NCBI RefSeq assembly: GCF_022921095.1
Contig: NZ_CP095053.1
Span: 4,196,501-4,260,500, forward strand
Direction of reading: 5' to 3'
DNA: 64,000 nucleotides
Source of the DNA: Hymenobacter aerilatus
GTDB taxonomy: Bacteria > Bacteroidota > Bacteroidia > Cytophagales > Hymenobacteraceae
In this document: piece by piece, positions 17,065 through 25,830 of the stretch
Layout: the number at the start of each line of letters is the position of its first letter
Position numbering within the stretch: position 1 is the stretch's first letter
Program-made: the position numbers and the translations under genes
The notes under the pieces: generated by a model
The model's input: the letters and a program-made list of their open reading frames with translations, nothing else
The model's database searches: none
Told to the model about the DNA's origin: nothing

Positions 17065-18360
17065 TTAAAGGCTCCAGTAAGTCAGGTCCTGAATTTTATT
17101 GCGGTAGAGGCCTTTGAGGTCAACCAGTACGGCGTTGTCGGCGGTAATGGACTGGAAGTAGGCCTCATCTTTGGAGAGGTAGGGCTTGTGGCTGACGGCC
17201 ACAATTACGCCATCGTAGTCCTGGCGCACGTCGGCTTCGGGGGTAAGGCGGAAGCCATATTCGTGGTTTAGCTCCTCGGAGCTGGCGTGTGGGTCCACGA
17301 TGTCCACGTTCACCGAGAAGTTTTTCAGCTCATGGATGACATCCGCTACTTTGGAATTGCGGATATCCTCCACGTTTTCCTTGAAGGTAGCGCCCATCAC
17401 CAGCACCCGGCTCTTCGATACATCTTTGCCCTGCCGAATCATCATCTGCACCGTTTTGCGAGCAATGTAGGCCCCCATGGTATCATTGGTGGTACGGCCA
17501 CTCAGAATCACCTTGGCGTCGTAGCCCAGCTCTTTGGCCTTGTAGGTCAGGTAGTATGGGTCTACGCCGATGCAATGGCCGCCTACCAGGCCGGGGAAGA
17601 ACTTCAGGAAGTTCCACTTGGTGCCGGCCGCCTCCAGTACCTCATAGGTATTGATGTTCATGCGGTCAAAAATCATCGACAGCTCATTCATCAACGCAAT
17701 ATTCACGTCGCGCTGAGTGTTCTCGATGATTTTGGCGGCCTCGGCTACCTTGATGCTGCTGGCGCGGTGCACGCCGGCCGTTACCACCAGCTCGTAGAGT
17801 TTGGCAATTGTGTCCAGCGACTCGTCATCACAGCCCGATACCACTTTCACGATGCGGGCCAGGGTGTGCTCCTTGTCGCCGGGGTTGATGCGCTCGGGCG
17901 AGTAGCCCACCTTGAAATCCTGCGGGAACGACAAGCCTGACAGCTTTTCCATCACTGGAATGCAGTCTTCCTCGGTGCAGCCGGGGTACACGGTGCTTTC
18001 AAACACCACATAGTCGCCTTTCTTCAAGACTTTGCCTACCGAGGTAGAAGCGCCTAGCAGCGGCTTCAGATCGGGCTGGGCGTGCTCGTCGATGGGGGTA
18101 GGCACGGCCACGATAAAGAAGCGCGCCTCGCGCAGCACATCCAGCGAGTCGGTGAAGGTGATGTCGCAGCCTTCAAAGTCGTTCGCTTCCAACTCCCCGC
18201 TGGGGTCGATGCCGTTGCGCATCATTTCCACCCGACCAGCGTTGATATCAAAACCAATTACGCTGAGCTTGCGGGCAAATTCCAGCGCGATAGGCAACCC
18301 TACGTAGCCAAGGCCAATAACAGCCAGCTTAGCTTCTTTACGGAGTAGTTCGTCGTACAC
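17065..18360 (-). CDS. nucleotide-sugar 6-dehydrogenase (TviB/WbpO/VipA type)
   Basis: This UDP-sugar dehydrogenase family protein of 431 residues probably oxidises UDP-GlcNAc or UDP-GalNAc to the uronic acid with NAD+. It has the N-terminal Rossmann motif GLGYVGLP (~17-24), the family signature VAVPTPID, and the catalytic cysteine at ~261 in GGHCIGVDPYYL. Overall it resembles TviB/VipA more than Ugd/Kfid enzymes. The start is the GTG at 18360; no in-frame ATG precedes the nucleotide-binding fold. It lies 24 bp downstream of the WbpD-like gene, so the two are almost certainly co-transcribed. Confidence 0.92.
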   Translation of the reverse strand: MYDELLRKEAKLAVIGLGYVGLPIALEFARKLSVIGFDINAGRVEMMRNGIDPSGELEANDFEGCDITFTDSLDVLREARFFIVAVPTPIDEHAQPDLKPLLGASTSVGKVLKKGDYVVFESTVYPGCTEEDCIPVMEKLSGLSFPQDFKVGYSPERINPGDKEHTLARIVKVVSGCDDESLDTIAKLYELVVTAGVHRASSIKVAEAAKIIENTQRDVNIALMNELSMIFDRMNINTYEVLEAAGTKWNFLKFFPGLVGGHCIGVDPYYLTYKAKELGYDAKVILSGRTTNDTMGAYIARKTVQMMIRQGKDVSKSRVLVMGATFKENVEDIRNSKVADVIHELKNFSVNVDIVDPHASSEELNHEYGFRLTPEADVRQDYDGVIVAVSHKPYLSKDEAYFQSITADNAVLVDLKGLYRNKIQDLTYWSL

Positions 18361-18384
18361 TCTTGGGAAATATTAAGTAGTGAA

Positions 18385-18990
18385 TTAGTCGGAATAGTCT
18401 TCGGCCCAAACTTCCGTTTTCGCCTGATTTAACTCGTAGCCCTGAAAAGACTCGGGGCACCGGGCAAAGCCGCTTTGATCGAAATGCAACCGGTGGCCGT
18501 GGGCACTTATCCAGCCATGCTGCCGGGCCGGGTTGCCATATACCAGAGCAAACGCGGGCACGTTGCGGGTGATAACGCTACCCGCACCCACAAACGCATA
18601 GCGGCCCAGCCGCACGCCGCACACCAAGGTACTGTTGGCCCCTACCGTTGCGCCGCGCTCCAGCACAGTAGGCAGGTAGTGGGCCTCGCCGCGGCGAGGA
18701 ACCGCGCTCCGTGGATTCCTGATATTAGTAAACACCACTGACGGCCCCAGAAATACATCATCCTCGCAGTGCACGCCGGTGTAGAGGCTCACGTTGTTCT
18801 GCACTTTCACGTTGCGGCCCAGCGTCACGCCGTCGGCCACAAACACGTTTTGGCCCAAGCTACACGCCTCGCCCAGCACGGCCCCCGCCGATACATGCGT
18901 GAAGTGCCAGATGCGGCAGCCGGCACCCACGCGGCAGCCCTCGTCGAGGACGGCAGTCGGATGGGCGTAGTAGGCAAGCTGATCGGTCAT
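18385..18990 (-). CDS. left-handed beta-helix N-acetyltransferase (WbpD/WlbB-like)
   Basis: This 201-residue protein has hexapeptide repeats throughout residues ~10-160. The pattern matches WbpD/WlbB, which acetylate the 3-amino group of UDP-2-acetamido-3-amino-2,3-dideoxyglucuronate: IWHFTHVSAGA, LGQNVFV, VKVQNNVSLY, VVFTNIRNPRS, GANSTLVCG and VYGNPA are all present. With the 6-dehydrogenase next door it could act on a diamino-uronic acid, but WbpB/WbpE-type genes (3-dehydrogenase and aminotransferase) are not in the window. It is the first gene of the leftward cluster; a TACCTTTG box lies 36 bp upstream. Confidence 0.88.
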   Translation of the reverse strand: MTDQLAYYAHPTAVLDEGCRVGAGCRIWHFTHVSAGAVLGEACSLGQNVFVADGVTLGRNVKVQNNVSLYTGVHCEDDVFLGPSVVFTNIRNPRSAVPRRGEAHYLPTVLERGATVGANSTLVCGVRLGRYAFVGAGSVITRNVPAFALVYGNPARQHGWISAHGHRLHFDQSGFARCPESFQGYELNQAKTEVWAEDYSD

Positions 18991-19025
18991 GCCGGAAGGA
19001 AAGGGAAGCGCGGGGTAGCAGGCGG

Positions 19026-19061
19026 CAAAGGTAGCGGTTTTCGCGGGGCGCTCAGCACAAA
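19026..19061 (-). promoter_or_regulatory. candidate promoter of the sugar-nucleotide cluster
   Basis: On the minus strand TACCTTTG (19026-19033) matches the Bacteroidota -7 box TAnnTTTG, with TTTG at 19058-19061 as a possible -33 element. The 24-bp spacer is longer than usual. It lies 36 bp before the first gene of the cluster. Confidence 0.5.
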
Positions 19062-19936
19062 CCGGGCCACGCGGCTGGTGCTATGGCACTCACAAACCGG
19101 TCTTTGCCGAACAAATCGGGGTGTACGCAGGCTTGCTGGTAACCTGCGGCGGCCAGGGCGGCAGCTACAGCGTGCATATATTGCTCGTTGCCTTCTAGGT
19201 AGAGCGTACCGCCGGGTAGGAGGAATTGGCGCCCTACCTCGGCCAGGCGGTGGTAGAATAGCAACGGGTCGTGGTCGGGAACAAACAAGGCCGTAGCGGG
19301 CTCGTGGGCCAGCACGTTGAGGCGCATCAAAGCCTTTTCTTTTTCAAGTACATAGGGTGGATTGCTGACCAACACATGCAGAGAATGAGGTTCCATCTGC
19401 GGCAGCTCGCACAGAATATCCACTTGCTGAAAATCAATAGCAGCCCCGTACGCCCCTGCATTCCGATGGGCTACGGCCAGGGCCTCTGCTGAAATATCCA
19501 CCGCTGTGAACTGGGCACCGGACAGGTGCTGACTAAGTGCTATGGGAATGCAGCCGCTCCCTGTGCCCACGTCCAGAATCCGCAGGCCGGGCTGCCCGTG
19601 GTGCGCCCGAATAATAAGTTGCACCAGCTCCTCCGTTTCGGGGCGCGGAATGAGGGTAGCGGGCGTCACGGCCAGTGTCAGATCGTAGAAGTGCGCCTGG
19701 CCTAGTACGTACTGCACGGGCTCGTGGCGGAGCAAGCGCGCCAGCAGGGTAGGCACCTGCTCGGCCACGGCGGCCGGCACTTCTGCGGCAGCCTGCATCC
19801 GGCGCTGCAACGGGCTCAAGCCGAGCAGGCTTTCTATGACCAGCGCAGCTATAGCTTCAGCTTCCGGCGCCGGGTAAAGGACCGAAAGTTGGGCTGCGAG
19901 GTCGAGGGTGAGTTGGCGAAGGGTAGGGACAGACAC
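19052..19936 (-). CDS. prmC: peptide chain release factor N5-glutamine methyltransferase
   Basis: It methylates the GGQ glutamine of release factors RF1/RF2. The 294-residue protein has an N-terminal helical domain, the SAM motif ILDVGTGSGCIPIAL (~119-133) and the substrate-binding NPPY motif (VSNPPYV, ~190), all typical of PrmC. The start is GTG at 19936. Its 3' end comes within 61 bp of the wbpD-like start on the same strand. It is divergent from ribD. Confidence 0.95.
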   Translation of the reverse strand: MSVPTLRQLTLDLAAQLSVLYPAPEAEAIAALVIESLLGLSPLQRRMQAAAEVPAAVAEQVPTLLARLLRHEPVQYVLGQAHFYDLTLAVTPATLIPRPETEELVQLIIRAHHGQPGLRILDVGTGSGCIPIALSQHLSGAQFTAVDISAEALAVAHRNAGAYGAAIDFQQVDILCELPQMEPHSLHVLVSNPPYVLEKEKALMRLNVLAHEPATALFVPDHDPLLFYHRLAEVGRQFLLPGGTLYLEGNEQYMHAVAAALAAAGYQQACVHPDLFGKDRFVSAIAPAAWPGLC

Positions 19937-20079
19937 GGAAATAACAAACAGCTAGATAAGCGCAAATATCTACAATCTGATTGGGAGCCGCCCAAGCTCA
20001 ACGGTAGCATCTCCGGTTGGATCTGCCTACCTTGCTCCTGCTCTCCCCGCCCTGCTTGCCACTACCCACCCTGTTTCGC

Positions 20080-21159
20080 ATGACCACTCAGGCTTTGTCT
20101 ACCACTCCTTCCTCTTTCTCAGCATTTGACCACTTGATGATGCGCCGGGCGCTGGACCTGGCGCGCCTGGGCACTGGTTACACGCGCCCCAATCCGCTGG
20201 TAGGCTGCGTTATCACCCACAACGGCCGCATTATTGGGGAGGGCTGGCACCGGCAGTATGGTGGGCCGCACGCCGAGGTGAATGCGGTGGCCTCCGTTAC
20301 GGAGCCGCACTTGCTACCCCAGAGCCGCGCTTACGTCACGCTGGAGCCCTGCTCGCACTTCGGCAAGACGCCGCCCTGCGCCGACTTGCTGATTGCCAGA
20401 GGCATTCCTGAGGTGGTGGTCTGCAACCTCGACCCCAACCCGTTGGTGGCGGGCCAGGGCGTGGCCAAGCTGGAGGCGGCCGGCATTCGCGTCAGCGTGG
20501 GCTTGCTGGCCGAGCAGGGCCGCTGGCTGAACCGGCGCTTTTTCACGTTGCAGGAGCAAAAGCGGCCCTATGTGGTGCTGAAATGGGCCGAAACGGCCGA
20601 TGGTTTCCTGGCCGGGCGCTTTCACCAGCCGGTGCAGATCAGTGGGGAGCTGGCAAGCTTAGCTGTGCACCAGTGGCGGGCCGAGGAGCAGGCTATTTTG
20701 GTTGGCACCCGCACGGCCCTGCACGACAACCCCCAGCTGAGCGTGCGGCACTGGCCCGGTCAGAACCCGCTGCGCATCGTTATCGACAAAAACCTGAGCC
20801 TCCCCCCTACCCATCATCTGCTTAACTGCCAGCAGTCTACCCTGGTATACACTTACCGCCACCGCGATACGCGCGGCAACTTGGGCTACGTGACGCTCTC
20901 CGAGGCCGACGACCTGTTTCCGCAGATTATGCAGAACCTGTACCAGCGCAACGTGCAGTCGGTACTGGTGGAAGGCGGGCCCACGGTACTGGAGTCGTTG
21001 ATGCAGGACGGCCTGTGGGACGAAATCCGGGTGATACGCAGCCCGAAGCGGCTGGGGGCCGGCGTGGCAGCCCCGCGCCTGGGTTTTGTGGGACTGCACG
21101 AGCAGTTTCGGCTGGGCGAAGATGAAGTGTTCGTTTATTTGCGGCAGCCGAAAGCCTAG
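20080..21159 (+). CDS. ribD: bifunctional riboflavin deaminase/reductase RibD
   Basis: It catalyses the second and third steps of riboflavin synthesis. The ATG at 20080 gives 359 residues. The N-terminal cytidine-deaminase-like domain has zinc motifs HAEVNAV (~65) and PCSHFGKTPPCADLL (~90); the C-terminal reductase domain (~155-355) starts VVLKWAETADGFLAG and includes VEGGPTVLESLM. No FMN riboswitch is visible upstream, and the other rib genes are not adjacent. Confidence 0.96.
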   Translation: MTTQALSTTPSSFSAFDHLMMRRALDLARLGTGYTRPNPLVGCVITHNGRIIGEGWHRQYGGPHAEVNAVASVTEPHLLPQSRAYVTLEPCSHFGKTPPCADLLIARGIPEVVVCNLDPNPLVAGQGVAKLEAAGIRVSVGLLAEQGRWLNRRFFTLQEQKRPYVVLKWAETADGFLAGRFHQPVQISGELASLAVHQWRAEEQAILVGTRTALHDNPQLSVRHWPGQNPLRIVIDKNLSLPPTHHLLNCQQSTLVYTYRHRDTRGNLGYVTLSEADDLFPQIMQNLYQRNVQSVLVEGGPTVLESLMQDGLWDEIRVIRSPKRLGAGVAAPRLGFVGLHEQFRLGEDEVFVYLRQPKA

Positions 21160-21252
21160 TATTGCTTCTCGCAGAGGTTTGCGGAGGTAGGCGCTGAGGT
21201 TCGCAGCATAGGCTCTACCCTATTTACATTTCAACACTCAACACTTTCAACC

Positions 21253-21735
21253 GTGGCCGAAGAACTTCACCTTGATACGACGCTTAGCAAAGCCGAGCAG
21301 TACCGCCAGCTCCTACCCCAGATTGAAGCCCTGACCGCTGGCGAGCCCGACCTGACCGCCAACTTGGCCAACACTGCCGCCGCCCTGCGCCAGGCCTTCG
21401 GGTTCTTTTGGGTAGGGTTTTACCTGGTAAAAGGCGACGAGCTGGTCCTGGGTCCATTTCAAGGGCCGATTGCCTGCACCCGCATCCGGCGTGGCAAGGG
21501 CGTATGCGGTAGTAGCTGGGCTGAGGCCCGCACCTTGCTGGTGCCCGACGTAGAGCAGTTTCCCGGCCACATCGCGTGCAGCTCCGATTCGAAATCGGAA
21601 ATCGTGGTGCCCGTGCTGAAAAATGGCGAGGTAGTAGCCGTGCTCGATGTGGACAGCGACCAACTCAACGACTTCGACCACGACGACCAAATGGCGCTAG
21701 AGAAGTTGATGCAGCTGGCAGCCAGATGGTTTTAA
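21253..21735 (+). CDS. GAF-domain free methionine-(R)-sulfoxide reductase
   Basis: This 160-residue single GAF domain protein matches the fRMsr family (yeast YKG9, E. coli MsrC), which reduces free Met-R-sulfoxide. The three active-site cysteines are visible in IACTRIRRGKGVCGSSWAE and FPGHIACSSDSKSEIVVP, and the FFWVGFYLVKGDELVLGPFQ segment is typical. The start is GTG at 21253. It follows ribD by 93 bp on the same strand and precedes a RibD-C reductase by 28 bp. Confidence 0.93.
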   Translation: MAEELHLDTTLSKAEQYRQLLPQIEALTAGEPDLTANLANTAAALRQAFGFFWVGFYLVKGDELVLGPFQGPIACTRIRRGKGVCGSSWAEARTLLVPDVEQFPGHIACSSDSKSEIVVPVLKNGEVVAVLDVDSDQLNDFDHDDQMALEKLMQLAARWF

Positions 21736-21763
21736 GTTAAATAGACCTGTTGGTCTTTTCCTG

Positions 21764-22294
21764 ATGCGCAAAGTCATTTTCTACATTGCCACCAGCCTCG
21801 ATGGCTATATTGCTTCCTCTGATGGCTCTGTGGAATGGTTGCCTGCGCCGCCTCCAGGGGAAGATTATGGTTACGCCAGCTTTCTTTCGACAGTAGATAC
21901 CACGCTGATGGGTCGTACCACCTACGAGCAGGTGCTTACTTTCGGCGAATGGCCGTACGCAACACTTTCTAATTACGTGTTCACCCACACGCCTCCCGAA
22001 GCGAAACCGGCTTCTGTGCAGTTCGTGTCGGATGATGTAGTAGGGTTTGTGACGCAGCTCCGCCAAGCATCTGGGCAAACCATCTGGCTCATTGGAGGTA
22101 GCACGCTGGCAGCGCCTTTGTTGGCAGCCAATTTAGTCGATGAGTTGATGCTGTTTGTAGTTCCTAGGCTTCTAGGATCGGGTATTTCTTTGTGGCATGG
22201 GCAGGATGCTGCTGGTCCCTTAACTCTCTTACGAACACAAACATGGCCCGATGGCATGGCGCTTCTGCACTATCGAATTAAAAGGAGTATATAG
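21764..22294 (+). CDS. dihydrofolate reductase-like (RibD C-terminal) protein
   Basis: This 176-residue protein belongs to the YyaP/YwjB-like group with a RibD C-terminal/DHFR fold: KVIFYIATSLDGYIAS at the N-terminus, LMGRTTYEQVL near 50 and IWLIGGSTLAAPLL near 110 form the NADPH-binding pattern. The substrate is not known for this group. It follows the fRMsr gene by 28 bp, so they may be co-transcribed. It is separate from the true RibD two genes upstream. Confidence 0.88.
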   Translation: MRKVIFYIATSLDGYIASSDGSVEWLPAPPPGEDYGYASFLSTVDTTLMGRTTYEQVLTFGEWPYATLSNYVFTHTPPEAKPASVQFVSDDVVGFVTQLRQASGQTIWLIGGSTLAAPLLAANLVDELMLFVVPRLLGSGISLWHGQDAAGPLTLLRTQTWPDGMALLHYRIKRSI

Positions 22295-22332
22295 GTTATT
22301 GTGAACTCCTATTTATAGTATAAGGCTATAAT

Positions 22333-23304
22333 ATGTTACGCTATAAGTATAGATACATATCGAAGATTTATAGCCTTTTACCTTTTATATCACTGCTTGC
22401 ACCTTGTGCTGGTTATGCTCAAGCATCTGTAGTTGTCGGCACTGTGCAGGATGTAGGCACAAAGGCGGCCGTACCATTCGCTGTTGTCGAAATTCCTACC
22501 TATCATCTTGGTGTGCAGGCCGATCAGCAGGGTCATTTTTCGCTTTCTCTACCCTCCAACCTCGCCCCAACCGATTCGCTGACTGTGTCGGCGCTGGGCT
22601 ATCAGCGGCGGCGTGTGGCCTTAGCAGCAGCTTCACACATTACGTTGCAGCCCCTACCTATTGCATTGCGCGAGGTAGTCGTACACGGTACTAAATCGGC
22701 GCCGGTAGTACTGGGTCCACAAAAAAAGGCTGGGTGGAGCAGTGGCTTTGGTGAAAGCGGCCTGACAGCCGATAAGCGCGCTGGCTGGCAGGTAGCGTAC
22801 TTTTTTGCACAGCCCCCTACCGGACAGCTAACAGCTGTACGTTTTTATGTGAAGCGTGGGAATCAACGTCGCTGTGCCGCGCAATTGCTTCAGGCACCGT
22901 TTCGGGTACGCGTATACGCCGCCGACGGCCCATCTGGTGCACCAGGCACCGATCTACTCACCGAAACCGTCCTAGCTGCTGCCTCGAAGCCAGGCTGGCT
23001 AACCGTGAGCCTTACCTCCTTCAATCTTCCGACTTCGGCTGCCGGCTTTTTCGTGGCTATGGAATGGCTGTATACAGATGCGCGCTACCTCTGCCAAACG
23101 ACAAGCGTAAATCACACTACCAAAGAGCGCAAAGCAATTACTCACTACGGGCAACAGTTAGGTGGCTATCATCAGGAACAGGATCAAAAAGCAGCGTGGT
23201 ATCTGAGTGCCGGTTACCCGTGGCAGCAAATGCCTTCTTTTACAGCGGCCGGTAAACTTCCTTTATTCAGTGAGCCAGCTATTCAAGCCATCATTCAGCC
23301 CTAA
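22333..23304 (+). CDS. secreted protein with carboxypeptidase-regulatory-like domain
   Basis: The 323-residue protein has an N-terminal signal peptide (cleaved after GYAQ, ~30) and a CarboxypepD_reg-like beta-sandwich (~32-115; VVVGTVQDVGTKAAVPFAVV, LTVSALGYQRRRVAL) of the type found at the front of SusC/TonB-dependent receptors. No receptor barrel follows. The second half (~150-320) is a beta-rich region of unknown fold (FYVKRGNQRRCAAQLLQAPF, RVYAADGPSGAPGTDLL), somewhat lectin-like. It is probably periplasmic or surface exposed. A terminator follows at 23311. Confidence 0.75.
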   Translation: MLRYKYRYISKIYSLLPFISLLAPCAGYAQASVVVGTVQDVGTKAAVPFAVVEIPTYHLGVQADQQGHFSLSLPSNLAPTDSLTVSALGYQRRRVALAAASHITLQPLPIALREVVVHGTKSAPVVLGPQKKAGWSSGFGESGLTADKRAGWQVAYFFAQPPTGQLTAVRFYVKRGNQRRCAAQLLQAPFRVRVYAADGPSGAPGTDLLTETVLAAASKPGWLTVSLTSFNLPTSAAGFFVAMEWLYTDARYLCQTTSVNHTTKERKAITHYGQQLGGYHQEQDQKAAWYLSAGYPWQQMPSFTAAGKLPLFSEPAIQAIIQP

Positions 23305-23310
23305 ATCAAA

Positions 23311-23345
23311 AAGCGCCACAGCCTCCCGAAGAAGCTGCGGCGCTT
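23311..23345. terminator. bidirectional terminator between the 22.3-kb gene and psd
   Basis: AAGCGCCACAGC at 23311-23322 pairs with GCTGCGGCGCTT at 23334-23345 with one mismatch. It lies between convergent genes, with AAAAA before it. Confidence 0.7.
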
Positions 23346-23366
23346 GTGCTAACAAGCCTGTTCTAT

Positions 23367-24050
23367 CTAGCTGAACAAACCCGGCTGCGCTACTTTCAAC
23401 TGCGCAATAACGGTTTCGCCGCCTTTCACTTTCTCCCCTAGCCCTACCTTCAGTTCGGTGTCCAATGGTACGAAGATATCGACGCGGGAGCCGAACTTGA
23501 TGAAGCCGAACTCCTCACCCTGGTTCACTTCGTCGCCTTCGTTCACGTACCACACAATGCGGCGAGCCATGGCGCCGGCAATCTGCCGGAACAGCACAAA
23601 CGGACCTGCATCCGACTCCACTACCACCGTGGTGCGCTCGTTTTTGGTGCTGCTCTTGGGGTGCCACGCCACCAGGTAGTTGCCGGGGTGGTAGCGGAAG
23701 TAGCGCACAATGCCCGAAATAGGATTGCGGGTGATGTGCACGTTGATGGGCGACATGAAAATGCTGATTTGCTTGCGCATGTCGTCGAAATACTCACCCT
23801 CGTGCACATCCTCAATTACCACTACTTTGCCGTCGGCGGGGGCAATAAGCAGGTCTTCGTGGGTGAGCAGGTTGCGGTAGGGGCTGCGGAAGAATTGCAG
23901 CAGCAACAGAAACACAATGACAGAGATGCCCGCAAAAATCTGGTTGAACAGCAGGTGTCGCTCGTTCACGCGGAAGAGCAACAGGTTGATGGCCAGCAGG
24001 GCCAGCAGGGTAAAGAACAGAATACGTCTTCCTTCTTTGTGAATCTTCAT
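23367..24050 (-). CDS. psd: phosphatidylserine decarboxylase
   Basis: It makes phosphatidylethanolamine from phosphatidylserine at the inner membrane. The ATG at 24050 gives a 227-residue protein of the short archaeal/Bacteroidota-type Psd with two N-terminal membrane segments (~10-27, ~35-53). The self-cleavage site is seen as F186-G187-S188-R189 (Gly-Ser), where the pyruvoyl group is formed; HITRNPISG near 105 is also typical. The cdsA gene one step upstream supplies CDP-diacylglycerol, and glutamate dehydrogenase lies between them. A TATCTTTG box about 130 bp upstream may be its promoter. Confidence 0.95.
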   Translation of the reverse strand: MKIHKEGRRILFFTLLALLAINLLLFRVNERHLLFNQIFAGISVIVFLLLLQFFRSPYRNLLTHEDLLIAPADGKVVVIEDVHEGEYFDDMRKQISIFMSPINVHITRNPISGIVRYFRYHPGNYLVAWHPKSSTKNERTTVVVESDAGPFVLFRQIAGAMARRIVWYVNEGDEVNQGEEFGFIKFGSRVDIFVPLDTELKVGLGEKVKGGETVIAQLKVAQPGLFS

Positions 24051-24177
24051 ATCAGCGCAGATTGTGCGGCTTGGCCTACTGTTGCCGTACTGGCGGTGGC
24101 AGGCCAACGGAGGGGGCAGCGGGTGTTTGGGGGGTAGAAAATGAGAGAGCGGAGCAAAATAGATTAAATCCTTTACA

Positions 24178-24211
24178 AAGATAGCCCGGCCGAAGCGGTC
24201 CGGGCTATCTT
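24178..24211. terminator. hairpin upstream of psd
   Basis: AAGATAGCCCGG (24178-24189) pairs perfectly with CCGGGCTATCTT (24200-24211) around a 10-base loop. It may end gdh read-through; it overlaps a psd promoter candidate. Confidence 0.55.
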
Positions 24212-24308
24212 ACACACAAATATAATGGTGTCGCTATAGGGACGGAGGCACAGCACCGAAGGTTGCGTCTCTTCTGAAGACTATCCGAGCAAACAGACCT
24301 AACAGCAG

Positions 24309-24341
24309 AACGTCATTCCGAGACAAGCTCGGAATGACGTT
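24309..24341. repeat. CATTCCGAG palindrome, likely gdh terminator
   Basis: Arms 24309-24322 and 24328-24341 (14 bp, perfect) contain GTCATTCCGAG, a variant of the GTCATCCTGAGC palindromes elsewhere in the window. It lies 14 bp past the stop of the leftward dehydrogenase gene. Confidence 0.65.
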
Positions 24342-24355
24342 GGATTCTGACACGC

Positions 24356-25645
24356 TTAATACGCGCCGCGGAACTTGTACGTTTGAGCTACCTTATCGAT
24401 GGCCACTACGTAGGCCGCAATGCGCATGGGTACTTCATACTTCTGCGCCACGGCGTATACTTTCTCGAAGGCATCGTTCATGATGCGGCCGGCGCGCTCA
24501 ATCACCATCTGCTCGCTCCACTTATAGCCTTGGCGGTTCTGAATCCACTCGAAGTAGGAAACCGTGACGCCGCCGGAGTTGGCCAGGATATCGGGCACCA
24601 CCAAGATGCCTTTCTCATTGATGATAGGGTCGGCGGAGGCCGAGGTAGGGCCATTGGCGCCTTCTACAATTAGCTTGGCCTTGATGTCGTGGGCGTTGTG
24701 CTCGGTGATGACGTCCTCTACAGCGGCGGGCACCAGCATATCCACGTCCGAAATCAGCAGGTCATCGGGGTCCATGGGGGTAGCGCCCGTGAAGCCTTCC
24801 AGGCGGCCCTTGTGCGCATTTTTGTAGGCAATGGCCTCGTCGATGTCAATGCCGTCTTCGTTCCAATAGGCGCCGCTAATGTCGCTTACGCCTTTGATTT
24901 TCACCCCTTTCTCGTTGAGCAGCTTCGCGGCCCACGAGCCCACGTTGCCGAAACCCTGCACCACAGCAGTGGTGTTTTCGGGCTTCATGCCCAGCTTGCC
25001 CAGCGCCGCAATAGCCGATACCATCACGCCGCGGCCAGTTGCTTCTACGCGGCCCAGCGAGCCACCCAGTACCAAAGGCTTTCCCGTGACAACAGCCGGC
25101 GAGGTCTTGCCGGAAGTTTTGGAGTATTCGTCCATCAGCCACGCCATTTCGCGGGGGCCAGTGCCCATGTCGGGGGCCGGAATGTCTTTATCGGGGCCGA
25201 ACACGTCTTTCAACGCCAGCGTGTAGCCGCGGGTCAGGCGCTCGATTTCGCCGGCGCTCATGGTGGTAGGGTCGCAGATGATACCACCTTTGGCACCGCC
25301 GTACGGAATGTCTACCACGGCGCATTTCCAGGTCATCCAGGCGGCCAGGGCTTTTACCTCATCGAGGTGCACGTGGGTGTCGTAGCGGATGCCTCCTTTG
25401 CTGGGCCCCAGGATGGTGTTGTGCACCACGCGGTAGCCTTCAAATACGCGCACCTGCCCGTTGTCCATCGTCACGGGAATGCTGACAATCACCTGCTTGT
25501 CAGGCGCTTTCAGTACGTTATAAGTTTGTTCGTCGAGCCCGAGGATGTTGGCCGCTACGTTGAAGCGCGACATCATGGACTCTAGGGGATTTTCGCGGTC
25601 CACAATCGGGGCCGGCTCTTTGTACACCGTGGTCAGAACTGCCAT
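24356..25645 (-). CDS. Glu/Leu/Phe/Val-type (glutamate) dehydrogenase
   Basis: It interconverts glutamate and 2-oxoglutarate plus ammonia with NAD(P). The ATG at 25645 gives 429 residues, typical of the family; the longer upstream frame has no homologous sequence. Visible are the catalytic region GPSKGGIRYDTHVHLDEVKA and IPYGGAKGGI, the dinucleotide motif VVQGFGNVGSWAA (~235), and the end KVAQTYKFRGAY. Its own promoter (TACCTTTG, 25733-25740) and flanking hairpins suggest separate transcription within the phospholipid group. Confidence 0.93.
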   Translation of the reverse strand: MAVLTTVYKEPAPIVDRENPLESMMSRFNVAANILGLDEQTYNVLKAPDKQVIVSIPVTMDNGQVRVFEGYRVVHNTILGPSKGGIRYDTHVHLDEVKALAAWMTWKCAVVDIPYGGAKGGIICDPTTMSAGEIERLTRGYTLALKDVFGPDKDIPAPDMGTGPREMAWLMDEYSKTSGKTSPAVVTGKPLVLGGSLGRVEATGRGVMVSAIAALGKLGMKPENTTAVVQGFGNVGSWAAKLLNEKGVKIKGVSDISGAYWNEDGIDIDEAIAYKNAHKGRLEGFTGATPMDPDDLLISDVDMLVPAAVEDVITEHNAHDIKAKLIVEGANGPTSASADPIINEKGILVVPDILANSGGVTVSYFEWIQNRQGYKWSEQMVIERAGRIMNDAFEKVYAVAQKYEVPMRIAAYVVAIDKVAQTYKFRGAY

Positions 25646-25732
25646 GGAAGTAAGAAAAAAAGGGTGGGTGGGTAGGAAAACGGGACGCCTCGTTGCTGGG
25701 GGCTGAGACGACACGGGGCAACAATAAGGCCG

Positions 25733-25762
25733 CAAAGGTAACGGAATGATGAAGCCGTAAAA
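25733..25762 (-). promoter_or_regulatory. candidate gdh promoter
   Basis: On the minus strand, TTTT (25759-25762), an 18-bp spacer and TACCTTTG (25733-25740) match the Bacteroidota -33/-7 pattern, about 88 bp before the gdh ATG. Confidence 0.55.
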
Positions 25763-25770
25763 GACATACG

Positions 25771-25818
25771 AAAAGCGCCGGGCGGGGGGATTATACAACT
25801 CCTCCGCCCGGCGCTTTT
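25771..25818. terminator. terminator after cdsA
   Basis: AAAAGCGCCGGGCGG (25771-25785) pairs with CCGCCCGGCGCTTTT (25804-25818). It lies just beyond the cdsA stop on the minus strand. Confidence 0.85.
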
Positions 25819-25830
25819 ACAGTCAAGTAG

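Larger units (their letters stand above)
24051..24355. other. 305-bp gap between gdh and psd
   Basis: No gene is seen. The gap holds, from left to right, a minus-strand TATCTTTG box (24176-24183) that may serve psd, a 12-bp-stem hairpin (24178-24211) overlapping it, and a 14-bp-stem palindrome (24309-24341) just beyond the gdh stop. Confidence 0.6.

Noticed and set aside
20017..20079. Upstream extension of RibD
   Set aside because: The added residues are Leu/Pro-rich and unlike RibD N-termini; the ATG at 20080 fits the family.
24689..25585. 298-codon plus-strand frame opposite glutamate dehydrogenase
   Set aside because: It is the antisense of a strongly conserved enzyme; its His/Gly/Val-rich composition is typical of a shadow frame.
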